In this document: positions 10,537 through 20,766 of the stretch, piece after piece
Layout: each line of letters begins with the position of its first letter
How positions within the stretch are numbered: the first letter of the stretch is position 1
Source of the DNA: Pelagomonas calceolata
Taxonomy: Eukaryota; Sar; Pelagophyceae; Pelagomonadales; Pelagomonadaceae
NCBI GenBank assembly: GCA_918797485.1
Contig: CAKKNE010000002.1
Coordinates: 2,198,501 to 2,262,500 of the forward strand
Length of the DNA stretch: 64,000 nucleotides
Direction: 5' to 3'
The notes under the pieces: generated by a model
Databases searched by the model: none
What the model was told of the DNA's origin: nothing
The model's input: the letters and a program-made list of their open reading frames with translations, nothing else
Translations under genes and position numbers: made by a program

Positions 10537-10849
10537 CCGATGATCTTCGGCCGGCCGCGGCTCGACCAGCATCGGCGCCGCGCCGTTGTCGTCGTCGACG
10601 TCCATGGCGTCGGCCTTGGCCTCGGCCGGTTCCTCGAACCTGCGTGGGAACCAGTGACGCCGCCGTAAAGTGAAAATTTTGGCACCGACGCGAGACGTGA
10701 TGGTCAGCTGCGTGCCGGGCGCCATCGTGGCGATGGCTCGTAAATGCAAACCCTTGGAGCCGTCGGAAGCCGTGTGGCGGACCACTACACAATTGGCCTC
10801 GCCGGGCGGCGCCCGTTTCTTCACTAATTCTCTTCCGACCTAGGAGGCC
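10537..10849 (-). pseudogene. Repeat B copy 1: duplicated exon pair of the 38-40 kb gene
   Basis: On the minus strand this segment matches 38924-39217 closely. It encodes a stretch reading KKRAPPGEANCVVVRHT, then GLHLRAIATMAPGTQLTIT, and after a 57-nt putative intron FEEPAEAKADAMDVDDD. Compared with the copy at 39 kb, the exonic parts differ by few substitutions plus a 3-nt in-frame indel, while the intervening 56-57 nt are much more diverged. That supports an exon-intron-exon reading of the parent. Here the reading frame runs straight into repeat A and no upstream exons are present, so I treat this as a detached duplicate and not a working gene. Confidence 0.65.
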
Positions 10850-10850
10850 C

Positions 10851-11296
10851 ACTTTAGAGACTTTGCAAACCGAGGGTTTCCGCGCCAAGCGTCGTCCAGA
10901 CGGAAAGGTCTACTGCGGTGGTGCACAGACGCGCCCGTAGCGCGATTGACCGCGCGCCGACGACGCGCTTATGGGCGCTTAATTCCCAATAGAGCCACAG
11001 GCTAAGCAACAGACCAATTCCACCGAGGCCGCGCAAAAGTCGGAGAGACGCATCCTACGCATCGCTCGGAGAGCTCTGCGACGCCGCAAAACCCGCGTTA
11101 GTGCAAGCCGGGATGCCCTCCTTGTCATCGAGGATAACGTGAAGCTCGCTCGTTGCACAGAGCTCGCTGCCCTGCGCAAGAGGCCGCAGCAGTGCTGCGC
11201 ATCACTCAGTACGCCGCAAACCAACGCGCAGTGCATAGCTTGCTGTAGCCCAAGAGATTGGCTGCAAAAAGAGGCCCATCGCATCCTTGCAGCGCC
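10851..11296. other. Intergenic region upstream of the dehydratase
   Basis: About 450 bp between repeat B and the dehydratase start. I see no convincing gene, RNA or repeat; it presumably holds the dehydratase promoter and 5' leader. Confidence 0.4.
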
Positions 11297-12769
11297 ATGG
11301 CCGCTAGATTGCCCGTCCTCTTCGAGGACATCGCCATCGCCGCCACCCGTATAAGAGGCGGCGTCGTGCGGTCGCCGGTCACGCATTCGTACTGGCTCAG
11401 CCAGCTCTGCGGCTGCGACGTCTTCCTGAAGCACGAGCAGTTCCAGTTTACTGGCAGTTTCAAGGAGCGCGGCGCGAGGAATGCGTTGATGTCTCTGTCC
11501 GAAGAAAAGAAGGCCAAAGGCGTCGTCGCGGCCTCTGCGGGCAACCACGCGCTAGCTCTGTCGTGGCACGGCAAGCAGCTCGGCATCCCCGTGTCGGTGT
11601 TGATGCCTACTGTGGCTCCGTTAGCCAAGAGATCGAAGTGCGCCAAGTTCGACGCCAACATTGTTGTTCATGGCGACAACATAGGGGTCGCGAAGAAGTA
11701 CGCCGAGGAGACGGCGCCCTTCTCGGAGATGACTTATGTGAATGGGTACGACGACCCAGAGATCATCGCCGGGGCCGGTACGATGGGCTTGGAACTCGTG
11801 GATCAGGCTCCCGACGCGGACGCGTACGACTACATCATGGTCCCGTGCGGCGGCGCTGGTTTATTAGCTGGCGTGGCGTTGGCGTCGAAGACGCTGCGGC
11901 CCGCGACGCGCGTGATTGGTGTCGAGCCCCGGAATTGTGCTTCCTTCACTGCTGCGCTCGAAGCTGGGGAACCGGTCCCGGCACCTACGACTTCCACCCT
12001 AGCGGATGGTCTCGCGGTGCCCACGGTCGGAGGCAACGCCTTCGAGGTCGCTCGCGCCCACACGGACGAGGTCGTCATCGTCGAAGAAAGCGACGTGGCT
12101 CTATCGGTCCTACGGTTGTTAGAGAACGAGAAAGTGATTGTGGAGGGCGGCGGCGCCACCGGTTTAGCCGCTATTTTACCCGGCGGCCCGATGCACAAGG
12201 AGGTCCAGGGGAAACGCGTCGCGGTGCCTCTTTGTGGCGGTAATATTGATGTGACAACTCTGGGACGAGTCATCGACCGCGGCTTAGCGGCGGATTGTCG
12301 CTTGGTACGCTTCGTCGCCGAGGTCTCGGACCGGGCGGGAGGCATCGCCGAAGTGACGTCGCTCCTCTCGGAGCACGGTGCGTCCGTCAAGGACGTCTTC
12401 CACGAGCGGGCGTGGCTGCAGTCGGCGGTGGATCGCGTCCAGATCAAATTTATTATCGAGTGCACCGGTTCGTAGCTGTGTGGAAATCAACCAGTGCGTC
12501 GGGTGTGTGGCTCGGTCGAGCGGCGAGGAATCGGCATCGCCACGCCATCGAGCAGGCGTCGCGTCGATGGCGTGGAGGTCGACGCGAACGCGCCGTAAAA
12601 TTTTGATTTCCACACAGGTCCCGAGCACTCCGTGCAGGTGCGGGACGCCGTGCGGGCGGCAGGCGTGCCGTTATTAGTGTGGGGCAAGACGGTGTACAAC
12701 GCGGACGGGACCGCGCGGACGCTCGGGTCGACGACCGGAGGCCCCGCGGAGCCGGCGCCCTTCGAGTAG
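11297..12769 (+). CDS. PLP-dependent threonine/serine dehydratase, two exons
   Basis: Exons 11297-12467 and 12618-12769 (440 aa). Fold-type II PLP enzyme that deaminates threonine or serine to a 2-oxo acid. Visible are the PLP-lysine site GSFKERGA (Lys near residue 56), the SAGNHALA substrate/PLP loop (about 81), a glycine-rich phosphate loop (VPCGGAGLLAGVA) and a C-terminal ACT-like regulatory segment from about residue 340 (RLVRFVAEVSDRAGGIAEV). Without splicing the frame ends at a TAG just inside the intron; removing the 150-bp introner joins ECTG to PEHSVQVRDAVRAAGVPLL and restores the end of the ACT domain. No clear targeting peptide is visible, so a cytosolic location is possible. Its ortholog type (biosynthetic or catabolic) cannot be settled; the single ACT domain resembles catabolic forms. 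Confidence 0.9.
12468..12617 (+). mobile_element. Introner element acting as intron (dehydratase gene)
   Basis: Spliced intron of 150 bp. The transposon-like body (12476-12617) has perfect 15-bp terminal inverted repeats, CTGTGTGGAAATCAA at the left and its reverse complement at the right. It is flanked by a diverged 8-bp duplication (GTTCGTAG at 12468, GTCCCGAG at 12618; 5 of 8 identical). The GT of the left duplicate is the donor and the terminal AG of the element is the acceptor. The interior contains CGCGTCGATGGCGT, a core shared with the other copies. There is no coding capacity, so it is non-autonomous. Confidence 0.93.
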
Positions 12770-12873
12770 GGTGTGCGGGTAAGCTTCTAGGTACTGACAC
12801 GCGCCGATGGCGTAAGGGGGAGCCCCACGCCGTCGACGACGCGACCTACTTAAATATACTTACGAGCAAGCGC

Positions 12874-14583
12874 TCAGGACCGCTTCCCGATGAGTCGCAG
12901 GACGAGCGACTGCGCCCCAATAATCAAGCCGACGGCCGGCAGCGGCCCCCACAGCTTGAGGCCCACCGGCAGGTCCCCTAATAGGAGACAGAGCCCGCCC
13001 ACCAGCGCGGCGTAGGGCCCGGCGGTCCGGACGTGGTCGGTCAGCGGCACCCGCGTGGCCAACTGAGTCAATATCGTCGTGTCCGCGATCGGCGAGAAGA
13101 CGTTCCCAAATAAGGAGCCGCCCAACACGCAGCCGAAGCAGTGCGTCAGCAAGCGCTGGTCGCCGCCGCCCAGCTCCCAGGCGAGCGGGCCAATTAACGG
13201 AAACAGGATGCCCATCGTCCCGAAACTGGAACCGGTCGCGAAGGAGATGACGTACGACAGGATCGAGGTGGACGCGGGTAGAGCCCAGGCGGGCAGGCCC
13301 CCCGACGTGAGCGCCGCGGCGATGAAGGAAGCAGTCCCGGTCGACTGGATGATGCCGCCCAGCGCCCACGCCAGCGCCAGCACGATGATCGGTTCGATGA
13401 CCTCCTTCATGCCTTCGACTACTGTGCCCATGGCCGTGTCCAAATCCAGGATCTTCTGCGAGAGTAACAAAGTGAGGGCGGCCGCACAGCCTAACGTAGA
13501 ACCCCACAATAAAGCAAGCACGGAATCGCCCTTGGCCAAGGCCTGCATGACCGTTACGCGGCCCACGTGGCCCGAGGCCTTCACGGCTTTTCGTCCATCG
13601 AGGATCATCCCACCGAGCGTCGCGCCAATAATAGTACCAAAGGGCACCAAAGCGTTGACCGCCCTTAATGGCGTTGACGGCGAAGGCTCCATGGCGCCCA
13701 TGTCCGGCGCAGCGTCACCATCATCTTCAGTTGTTGTTGTTGTTTCCCGTTCGCTCTTCACGACCGCGTCGCGCATCGGCCCGAAGTCCCTTCCTGTGGT
13801 AACCGTGGCCGCCACAAAGGCCAGCAAACAGAGCGGAAAGAAGCGGTAGGGCAACGTGCCGAGCGTGAGCACGAAGGGGCTCGGGAGCTTGCCCGCGGGG
13901 ACGCCCGCCGTGGCGGTCGACACCATGCCCACCTGCTGGCCGATCCAAGACGACACGGGCGACGACGCGGAGACGCAGACGGCCACGAAATGCAACAACC
14001 CGGCGAACTTCTCCTTGCAGACTCGTAACGCTGGGAGTAGAGGTCGGAACGAGTTGCCCACAATCAATATAGAGGCGTAGTCGTCGAAGAAGATCAATCC
14101 GGCCAACGCGCAGGCCGTCGCGAGGCAGCTCCTTGCATCTTTAGCGAAGCGCTTGAGGGACGCGGCCAAACCCTGGGCGCCGCCGCCTTTTTGCACTAAT
14201 CCTATGGTGGCACCTAATATAAGATTGAAGAGGATGACCGTCGCGTGCTCCCTGTCTACGACCGCATTAACAATGTGCGTGTCCAGAGTCTTGAGGAGTG
14301 CCACCAAGGGGTTCAGGTCGTAGAGGAGTAAACAACCGGACCAGATGCCCACCAACAGAGCGGGCGTGACTTGTTTCGTGGCTAATGCAAACGACAGCGT
14401 CGTGACCGGCGGTAATAAGGACAGCGGGCCGCCGAGGCCCACGCCGCCGCCCCTCAGAGCGAGCGCCGCGGGGCTCGCGGCCGCGACCGGAGCGCGTCGT
14501 TGCTGAAAGCGCGGCGGTTTCGCGAGGGGCGGCGCCGCGAAGGATGTGGCGCCGACAGCGAGCAGGAAGATGGACGAGCGCAT
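12874..14583 (-). CDS. NhaC-type Na+/H+ antiporter-like membrane protein
   Basis: 569 residues from the ATG at 14583. The frame stays open upstream to 15291, but that extension crosses the oppositely oriented NF-YA gene and has no protein-like character, so MRSSIFLLAVGATSFAAPP is taken as the start; it looks like a signal peptide followed by a transit-like region. About ten to twelve hydrophobic segments are visible. Family hallmarks include the acidic pair in FFDDYASILIVGNS and the Gly/Ser-rich ATGSSFGTMGILFPL and SPIADTTILTQLA segments, typical of the NhaC/CitM-like ion transporter fold. An acidic, Thr-rich cytoplasmic loop (TTTTTEDDGDAAPDMG) lies mid-protein. Probable role is Na+/H+ exchange, perhaps at a plastid envelope membrane; location is inferred. 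Confidence 0.85.
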   Translation of the reverse strand: MRSSIFLLAVGATSFAAPPLAKPPRFQQRRAPVAAASPAALALRGGGVGLGGPLSLLPPVTTLSFALATKQVTPALLVGIWSGCLLLYDLNPLVALLKTLDTHIVNAVVDREHATVILFNLILGATIGLVQKGGGAQGLAASLKRFAKDARSCLATACALAGLIFFDDYASILIVGNSFRPLLPALRVCKEKFAGLLHFVAVCVSASSPVSSWIGQQVGMVSTATAGVPAGKLPSPFVLTLGTLPYRFFPLCLLAFVAATVTTGRDFGPMRDAVVKSERETTTTTEDDGDAAPDMGAMEPSPSTPLRAVNALVPFGTIIGATLGGMILDGRKAVKASGHVGRVTVMQALAKGDSVLALLWGSTLGCAAALTLLLSQKILDLDTAMGTVVEGMKEVIEPIIVLALAWALGGIIQSTGTASFIAAALTSGGLPAWALPASTSILSYVISFATGSSFGTMGILFPLIGPLAWELGGGDQRLLTHCFGCVLGGSLFGNVFSPIADTTILTQLATRVPLTDHVRTAGPYAALVGGLCLLLGDLPVGLKLWGPLPAVGLIIGAQSLVLRLIGKRS

Positions 14584-15064
14584 GATGGTGCTTTGTGCTG
14601 CACTGCCTTCGCCGGAGAGCACTGCTTGTTTGAATTGTGTGCAAAGCGGGCTGGCGCAAATGGTTCGCAAGGCTTTGTTTGCAGAAATGACGTACAATCC
14701 AGAACGTAGCGGTTGCCAGCGGCAGTAATCACGTGTTCGCGCGAAGCCCCTCGCCACACTGCACAGTCTCTGGTGAGCGTGAGTGCCGCCGAGCCAAATT
14801 AGCACCGACGCCTGCCCGAGAGGCTCAGGAAGGGTACGGAGGCCTAGCAGGGCGCCGCTCCGCGGGTGTCGCTGGGGCCCAAATAGGCTTTGGACATCTG
14901 CCATCCAAGCTTGATTAGGCGGCCGCGCGCGCGCAAAAGCCGTAGCCCCGGAGCCCGTCGGCCACCCCGACGCCCGGCGCCACCGCGCCCAATCCCACGG
15001 AAAGGCAGCCCCGCGCCCCGGGCGCCCGCCGCTTCGCAGGAGCCGAAACCACACCAGTAGCAAT
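14584..15064. other. Divergent intergenic region
   Basis: 480-bp gap between the divergently transcribed antiporter and NF-YA genes. It should carry both promoters. I see no repeat or RNA gene in it. Confidence 0.4.
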
Positions 15065-15529
15065 ATGGCCGACGGCACGCGCGGCGCGAAGCGCGTCGCG
15101 GCCACGCTGGGCCCTGAGCAGGGCCGCGAGCCCGACGAGCTCGAGCGCCTCGTGGCGGGCACGCTCCAGGGCCTGGTGGCGGCCGCGCCGGAGGCCGCCG
15201 GGGGCGTGAGCTGGGTGAATCCCAAGCAGAGCGCGCGCGTTGTCAAGAGGAGACGCGCGAGGTTGAAATTCAAGGGCATGGAGAAGAGCACGCGGGCCCG
15301 CGCCGACTACGCGTATGAATCGCGCCACCGCCACGCTTGCAACCGCCAGCGCGACGCGAACGGACGCTTCCCCGCGCGCAAGAAGAAGGACGCCGCGGCT
15401 CCCGCGCCCGCCGCGCCGCCTGCGCCGGCGCCGCCCGCGCCGCCCGCGCCCGCCGCGCCCGCGGCCGCTGCGCCCGCGCCCGTGCCCGCCGCGCCCGTCG
15501 CGCCTCCGCTGGCACCGACTGCGGTGTGA
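15065..15529 (+). CDS. NFYA: NF-YA (HAP2) CCAAT-binding subunit
   Basis: 154 residues. The conserved NF-YA core is clear: WVNPKQSARVVKRRRARLKF at residues 50-69 corresponds to the helix that binds the NF-YB/NF-YC dimer, and YESRHRHACNRQRDANGRF at 84-102 to the DNA-binding helix and loop that reads CCAAT. The linker between them is of normal length. The protein is short, with only about 49 residues before the core. The tail (residues 110-153) is almost entirely Ala and Pro (PAPAAPPAPAPP type), in place of the Gln-rich activation domain of animal NF-YA. It would act in the nucleus as a trimer with NF-YB and NF-YC. Confidence 0.95.
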   Translation: MADGTRGAKRVAATLGPEQGREPDELERLVAGTLQGLVAAAPEAAGGVSWVNPKQSARVVKRRRARLKFKGMEKSTRARADYAYESRHRHACNRQRDANGRFPARKKKDAAAPAPAAPPAPAPPAPPAPAAPAAAAPAPVPAAPVAPPLAPTAV

Positions 15530-15976
15530 TAACGCATTCATTTTGTGACTCTGCCTACATTGTCACCGCAGTCTACTGATTGCTTGCTTGCTGAGGCTGA
15601 GGCTAGTTACGTCGCAGGGTTCCCCGTACCCCTCCCGCTCCCCCCGGGCCCACCCGTCCGGCTGGACTAGGACGCAAGGGCCGAGTCGCATGGACTCGCA
15701 CGCCCCCCCTTTTTTGGGACGACCCCCGTCAGGATGCTTGCTTGCTAGGGATGCCTAGTGTCTTACAGGCCGCTAGCTCGGCTTTTTTGGCTTTCACTCG
15801 GGACGACACAGCGGCCATCTCTGGCTCATTTTAGGCAAACGTCCTTGATGAGGTGAACAATTCATCACGGAACCTCCCAGATTGTAGCAATTGTGCCCGC
15901 GGGGCGAGAATCTAGAGCCGAGAGCAATTGAGGCCAGTTTTATATCCGCCGCTCCTGACAAACCGCTCTAACGACG
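15530..15976. other. Intergenic region with a copy of the recurring motif
   Basis: 447-bp gap between two plus-strand genes. It contains one long copy of the CTAG-flanked motif (15736-15777), T-rich runs near 15709 and 15781 and a C-rich run near 15640. No gene or RNA is seen. Confidence 0.45.
15736..15777 (+). repeat. Recurring CTAG-flanked intergenic motif, copy b
   Basis: Reads GCTTGCTTGCTAG, a GGATGC spacer, then CTAGTGTCTTACAGG and CCGCTAGC. The spacer form recurs almost unchanged at 59056 (GCATCC there, the reverse complement of GGATGC). It ends 200 bp upstream of the ATG at 15977. Confidence 0.75.
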
Positions 15977-16760
15977 ATGCTCCCGGCCCTAGCGATCGCG
16001 TTCGCCGCGACCGCCGCGACCGCCACCGAAACCGAATCAAGGAGGCGAGCGCTCGCGGCGGGCGGAACGAGGACGCAACGCATCACATCGTTCCTGCCCT
16101 TCGTGAACGTCGACGGCGAGGCCTTTTACGGCCAGCGCCAGCTCGCCATCGTCGCCGCGATGGCGATACGGGACTTTAATGCGCGCGACGGCCACCTCGT
16201 GCCGCGATTCGCCGCGCTTGACGAGCCCTGCGACGTCGAGCTCGAGATCCAGTTCTATGCGCGACGGCGCGTCGTCACGAGCCCTCGTGGGCATTCTAGC
16301 GCTCGACCGGGCGGTTGGGGCCACGGTCGCGGACGAGTCGCGCGTCGGGAATTTCTCGCGCGGAGACGAAGCTTACTTCTGGCAGAAGCTCGGGCGAGCG
16401 CTGCCAGGCGTCCTCGACTTTACGCTGGCCGCCTCGCGGGAGCAGCGCGCACAATTGGCGGCCGCGCTTAGAAACGTCGCCGCTTTCGACCACCACCGGC
16501 GCGCCGTCGGCGCGCGGCCCATCGCCGTCGCGATCGTCGAGCCGATCGACTGGGCGTCGCTGCTGCGGTACTCCATCTTCGCGTCGCGCCGCGACCTGAA
16601 CGTGTTGCGCGGCGTCGTCGACGGGATGGTGAGAGCTGACCCGCGCCTCCGCCGCGAGGCGGAGAACGTCCGGGCCCCCATCCGTGTGGCCACACGGATC
16701 CAACGGGCCTGGCGGGCGCGACGGGCGGCGAAAGGAGACGCGCCGTCGTCGTCCCCATAG
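15977..16760 (+). CDS. Secreted receptor-like protein, reading frame interrupted
   Basis: The first frame (from 15977) gives a signal peptide followed by ITSFLPFVNVDGEAFYG and AIVAAMAIRDFNARDGHLVP, which resembles the start of an ANF-receptor/periplasmic-binding-type ligand domain. Around 16255-16275 protein-like coding moves by one base to a second frame (GASSRALVGILALDRAVGATV), which continues to the stop at 16758 and ends in an IQ-like RIQRAWRARRAAKG. No plausible intron fits at the junction, so a one-base indel, sequencing error or decayed gene is likely. The product would be about 260 residues, much shorter than a full receptor ligand domain plus transmembrane region. Family assignment is weak. 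Confidence 0.4.
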
Positions 16761-16818
16761 TCTTGGTGTGTATACTACTTGTTTCTTGGACCCGTGTGAG
16801 AGAGAAGACGTCGTTCAA

Positions 16819-16872
16819 GTGCGACTTGCAGCTAGTGGCGTGCGACTTGCAGCTAATGGCGTGCGACTGTGT
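16819..16872 (+). repeat. Short tandem repeat, 21-bp unit
   Basis: Two nearly identical 21-bp units (16819-16839 and 16840-16860, starting GTGCGACTTGCAGCTA, differing at one base), followed by a partial third. It lies just downstream of the interrupted receptor-like ORF, probably in its 3' region. Confidence 0.8.
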
Positions 16873-16951
16873 GTTAGTGTGTATATGACTTAGGGCACCA
16901 GATTATTTTTTTTCCGGTGGCTCGAACTCGATTGCCAGGAACGCCCGTAAT

Positions 16952-18499
16952 ATGGCGCGCCTGTGCGTCATACTTGGCGTGTGCATTGCAGGTGTCTCAG
17001 CAGAAGATAATGCAACACTTCCTGTTGCAACGACGCAGCCGCATGCATCTCTGCCCCGCATCCCCGAGGAGGCTCAGCGGCTGGAATCGATCGTCGAGCC
17101 GCCTCAGCGCAGCGAATCGATCGTCGACTTGCCTCTAGAACCACCACCACCGCCCGAGCCGAAGCGCACGCACGCACCGGAGCCGAAGCGCACGACGCCG
17201 CCGCGGCCGGCCGAGCCCGTCGAGGGCGCCTGGTCGTGCGCCCGCCGCGCAGCGCTGCCGACGACGATCCGGCTGTTCCTGCGAGCCGTCGGCGCGCCCC
17301 AAAACTGGCGCGACGCCGCGGCGCGCTACGTCCAACCTATCGAGGGCCCCTGGACGTGGCGAATCGCCGACCACCGGCCGCCCGTCTTGCTCGTGCGCGC
17401 GGCGACCGGCAAGGTCTCGCGCGTGGCCTGCGCTTCTGATGATCGCTGCGCCCGCTTCTTCACCGAGACAAGTGGCGGCTGGCGGTTCCAGGCCACCGAA
17501 CCCGTGTGCGTGCGCGGCGCGGCGCTCGACGCCAGCGACGAGCCACCTCATGGGTGGGCGCGCGGCGCCGGGGGCGCCCTACTATTCATACAAGCGTCGG
17601 CGCTCGCTTCGACGAAGCGGTCGCGCGCGGTCGTCGGCGCTGTGACGGCCGCGGCCCTCGCCGCGCATTACGCGGACGCGACTTCATCAGTATCAATACC
17701 GATCACCTGGCAGCGCGGCGTCTCAGGTGTCATCTGCGCCTTCCTGAGCCTGCGCTGCGTGCCCGTGTCCGCGATCGTCGCGCTGCTGGCGCTGGCCGCC
17801 GCCGCCGTTTACTTGGCAAGGAGCGCGCCCGCGAGCCTCTGGACCGCCTGGCCGCTCAAGCTGCACCCGGAAAATTTGGAGGACCTCGTCCGCGTCGAGA
17901 TCGGCACGTCGTCGGGTCTGATACTCGTCGTGTCCGCCGCGGGCCGGCGCCTCGCGTCGTCTTTGTTGGTCGCCGCCGCGGCCGCGGTCGGCGCGCGCGC
18001 CCTCGCGGGCGCAGACGACGAGGAGGAGGAGGAGGACGACGCGGTCTACGATGGGTTGCGGGGCTTCTTCGTGCCCGTGTCCCGGCCGCCGACCGACGAC
18101 AGAGTCGGTAATGTATTAGACGGCCTCGCGTGCGCCGCGACCGCGGCGGCGGCGCGCCTCGCGGGCCTCGCGCTCGTCGCGACCTGTAGTGACGACCCGC
18201 GCCGCAACAGCCAACTACTCGTCGCCGTCGTGTTTGGCTGGCCGCTCCTCGCGTGGCTCGCGTCGATAGTACAGCGCTTGCAAGAGCACCGCCGGACAAA
18301 GCGGCGCTTCTGCTCGCCCGGCGCCTCGACGAACGCGACGCGCTACTACCTCGAGCTCCTCCGCCAGTATTTGGTCAGGAACCGGGCCGAGCTTGGCAAG
18401 CTCGCGCCGCATCCGGCGACGTCTCATCAAAGGGACGCGGAGATCGAGCGTTTTGTGGCGTCGGGCCAGTCGCTCCACAGTTATCGGCTCACCTACTAG
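16952..18499 (+). CDS. Multi-pass membrane protein of unknown function
   Basis: 515 residues. There is a signal peptide (MARLCVILGVCIAGVSAED), then a Pro-rich region with two ESIV repeats and two EPKRT repeats (about 45-80), then a globular segment rich in Trp, Arg and Cys (about 90-220). After that come several hydrophobic segments (about 225-250, 258-300, 330-360, 400-450), broken by an acidic loop (GADDEEEEEDDAVYDG). I do not recognise a family. The order (secreted-type N-terminal region, then membrane segments, then a basic tail) suggests a plasma or endomembrane protein. Its nearest neighbour upstream also begins with a signal peptide, but no functional link is visible. Confidence 0.7.
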   Translation: MARLCVILGVCIAGVSAEDNATLPVATTQPHASLPRIPEEAQRLESIVEPPQRSESIVDLPLEPPPPPEPKRTHAPEPKRTTPPRPAEPVEGAWSCARRAALPTTIRLFLRAVGAPQNWRDAAARYVQPIEGPWTWRIADHRPPVLLVRAATGKVSRVACASDDRCARFFTETSGGWRFQATEPVCVRGAALDASDEPPHGWARGAGGALLFIQASALASTKRSRAVVGAVTAAALAAHYADATSSVSIPITWQRGVSGVICAFLSLRCVPVSAIVALLALAAAAVYLARSAPASLWTAWPLKLHPENLEDLVRVEIGTSSGLILVVSAAGRRLASSLLVAAAAAVGARALAGADDEEEEEDDAVYDGLRGFFVPVSRPPTDDRVGNVLDGLACAATAAAARLAGLALVATCSDDPRRNSQLLVAVVFGWPLLAWLASIVQRLQEHRRTKRRFCSPGASTNATRYYLELLRQYLVRNRAELGKLAPHPATSHQRDAEIERFVASGQSLHSYRLTY

Positions 18500-18525
18500 A
18501 AGTAAGGATTGTTTATACTAGCTAG

Positions 18526-20430
18526 CTAGTTGATCTTCACGCCGTTCGACGCGGCCCACTTGGAGATGATCCGCACCATGTACTCGACCTGGGGGTTCGA
18601 CGTGTTGCGCACCATGGCCAGCACGTCCCGCAGATCCTCCTTGGCGCCCTTGCCCGCCACGACCTGCTGGAACACGCCGACGCACGCGCCGCGCTTGCCC
18701 TCCCAGAACTCCGGGTCCGGGTCCAATCTTTCTAAAACATCAAAGGCCTTGGCCGCATACAAGAACTGGCCCATCCTATAACAGTCGTTCGCGATCAATT
18801 GCAGTAAGTTAAATGATTCGTTGGACGTGTCCATTTTCAAATACAACTCCCAGGCGTTCTTCGGCTGGCCGTTCATGACGAAGCACCGCGCCAGCCAACT
18901 GACGTAGCAGTACTCGGCCTTGTAGCGCTCGTTCTGGACTAACAGCAAGGCCTCCTCCGCGCCTTTGTAATTCCCCGTCTGGGCTAGACTTATCCCATGG
19001 TTCCAATTGAAGTCGTCGTCGCCGTACATGTAGGCCTTGATCGAATTCAAGTAAATATTCACGTCCTCGAACTGTTTGAGTAGGAAGAAGCAGGACGCCA
19101 TGCACTGCCGTCCGGGGATCGTGTCGCACTCCGACGCCGACGCTCCCACCAGCTGGAAGAACTGCTGCGCCATCTTCACGTGCTCTCTCGAACCCAATGC
19201 TTGGCCCACCGAAGCGTTGACGACTCCCTTCAGAATGTACTCTTGGGGCGTCGACGGTTCGACGTCCTTGATGAGCTCGTGGGCCTCCTGCATGCCGTCG
19301 TGGCGGAAATGGTAGATGACGAGGTTCAAACGAGCTTCCGGAACAAAGTCCGCGAGCCTCGGTAGTACCTGTAACGCCCCTTCGCCCTGCGAGAAGACCA
19401 CTCGATTATGTCTGATGAGATCATTGGAACCCAGAGCGTGGCCCTGGTCCTGCAACACCTTGAGTTCCGCCTCGGCCGCTTTCCCGTTATACAACCGGAA
19501 GTGGTTGCAGGCCTTCAAGTTGACGGCTATTGCGCTATCAGGATGCGCTTGTAAGTACACGGCTAAGATCTCCAACGAAACATCATAATAATCAAGCTTG
19601 TAGTAGCACATCGCGACATAGACGTTCAACGCTAAGTCATCGCGATTCTCCAACAGTAATCTTTTATAGATATCGGTCGCTTCCTGGAAATGCGATCGCA
19701 AGTAATGAATGGCCGCTAAGGATAACTGGTCCTCGTTCGCATCCGTCAAGTCCTGGTGGCGCTGCATGAGTTTGTCTTGATCATCTCTCTTATGCGCGCA
19801 GTGGAAGAGCAGCCTATTCCGCAGAGCCCGTTCCGCGTCCTGCCGCGCGCCGTCCTTCCCGCGCACGTCGTCCTCGATCTTCTTCAGTAACTCGTCGTCC
19901 GACAACAGCCCCAAACCGCCCTTCTGGCCCAGCTCCTCCTGCAATTGTTTCCGCTTCGCGTTCATGGCCGCGGGCGTCTGCGCGTCGCGGATCCTCCGCT
20001 CTAGGTCACTACCGGCAGAATCGTACTTCTCGACTTCTTTTTCTGCTTCTTCGTAGGACTGCATGTAGAACAGGCAGCACGCGGCGTAGAGGTGGACCTC
20101 CCGGGGCGGCTTCTCCTCAGCCTCCTTCCCTTCATCTTTCCCTTCGCCCCGCCTCAACGAGGAAGACATCGTACCACTGAGAATCTCCTCGTAGGCCTCG
20201 TGGGCCCGCTGGTAGTTGCCCGCGTGGCACGCGCAGTAGCCCACCCAAAGCAACGCGTCGCGCTGCTCCTCGGGCGACGCTCCCTTCCTGTTAAATTCGA
20301 GTAAAGCTAACGCGCCCGTGTAGTCGCGCTTCTTGATGTACTCGTCGAGCCGCGTGAGCTTGGCCGACCGCGACTCGGGCTGCTTGTGCTTGCCGCCTCG
20401 CAAGCGCCCGGGCTGGCGGGACATGAGCAT
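18526..20430 (-). CDS. IFT56: Intraflagellar transport protein IFT56 (TTC26/DYF-13)
   Basis: 634 residues from [16 protein letters not shown]; the frame is open to 20541, but this start aligns with the usual MMLSR-type N-terminus of the family. It is a TPR protein of the IFT-B complex needed for anterograde transport and assembly of motile cilia. Diagnostic stretches are [18 protein letters not shown] near the start, the TPR array through the middle, and the C-terminal [16 protein letters not shown]. An insert rich in Lys and Glu (about residues 95-120) is longer than in animal proteins. The gene has no introns. It indicates that the organism makes, or recently made, a flagellum. It is convergent with the upstream membrane-protein gene, with only 26 bp between stops. 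Confidence 0.95.
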   Translation of the reverse strand: MLMSRQPGRLRGGKHKQPESRSAKLTRLDEYIKKRDYTGALALLEFNRKGASPEEQRDALLWVGYCACHAGNYQRAHEAYEEILSGTMSSSLRRGEGKDEGKEAEEKPPREVHLYAACCLFYMQSYEEAEKEVEKYDSAGSDLERRIRDAQTPAAMNAKRKQLQEELGQKGGLGLLSDDELLKKIEDDVRGKDGARQDAERALRNRLLFHCAHKRDDQDKLMQRHQDLTDANEDQLSLAAIHYLRSHFQEATDIYKRLLLENRDDLALNVYVAMCYYKLDYYDVSLEILAVYLQAHPDSAIAVNLKACNHFRLYNGKAAEAELKVLQDQGHALGSNDLIRHNRVVFSQGEGALQVLPRLADFVPEARLNLVIYHFRHDGMQEAHELIKDVEPSTPQEYILKGVVNASVGQALGSREHVKMAQQFFQLVGASASECDTIPGRQCMASCFFLLKQFEDVNIYLNSIKAYMYGDDDFNWNHGISLAQTGNYKGAEEALLLVQNERYKAEYCYVSWLARCFVMNGQPKNAWELYLKMDTSNESFNLLQLIANDCYRMGQFLYAAKAFDVLERLDPDPEFWEGKRGACVGVFQQVVAGKGAKEDLRDVLAMVRNTSNPQVEYMVRIISKWAASNGVKIN

Positions 20431-20766
20431 GGTGCTTGAGGGGCTGCCCCGCGCGGAGGCGGTGGCGGGCGGTGGTCTGGCTCTCGCTGGTCCGACGACG
20501 GCGGCCGCGGGCTTCGTCCGGGGCGGCGCGGGCCCGGCCAATACAAACCCTGCCCAGCACTGGCCGAGACGAGGCTAGTGTCTTCTACCCCGACCGCGGA
20601 GCGCCCGGCCGCGCGGAGCAGTGCCTCGACAGGTCGCTGGGACTCGGTCTTCGATGCGCACGCGCGCTTCGGTGAACGCAGCGCGCGGGGCCCCAGCGTA
20701 GCGGCGAAATCATCGTGTCGTCGCGGCAGCCTTCCAGCACGTTTCACGCTAAGCGGGCAGCGATCG
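20431..20766. other. Divergent gap between IFT56 and the JmjC-like gene
   Basis: 336 bp, very GC-rich, with open frames on both strands extending from both genes. I consider these extensions non-coding leader because they are low-complexity (Ala, Pro, Arg). No repeat is seen. Confidence 0.4.

Noticed and set aside
14584-15291. 236-codon N-terminal extension of the antiporter frame
   Set aside because: It would overlap NF-YA on the opposite strand and would bury the clear signal peptide at 14583.
16799-16880. CRISPR-like array
   Set aside because: Units are directly tandem without spacers, only two and a half copies, in a eukaryotic gene's 3' region.
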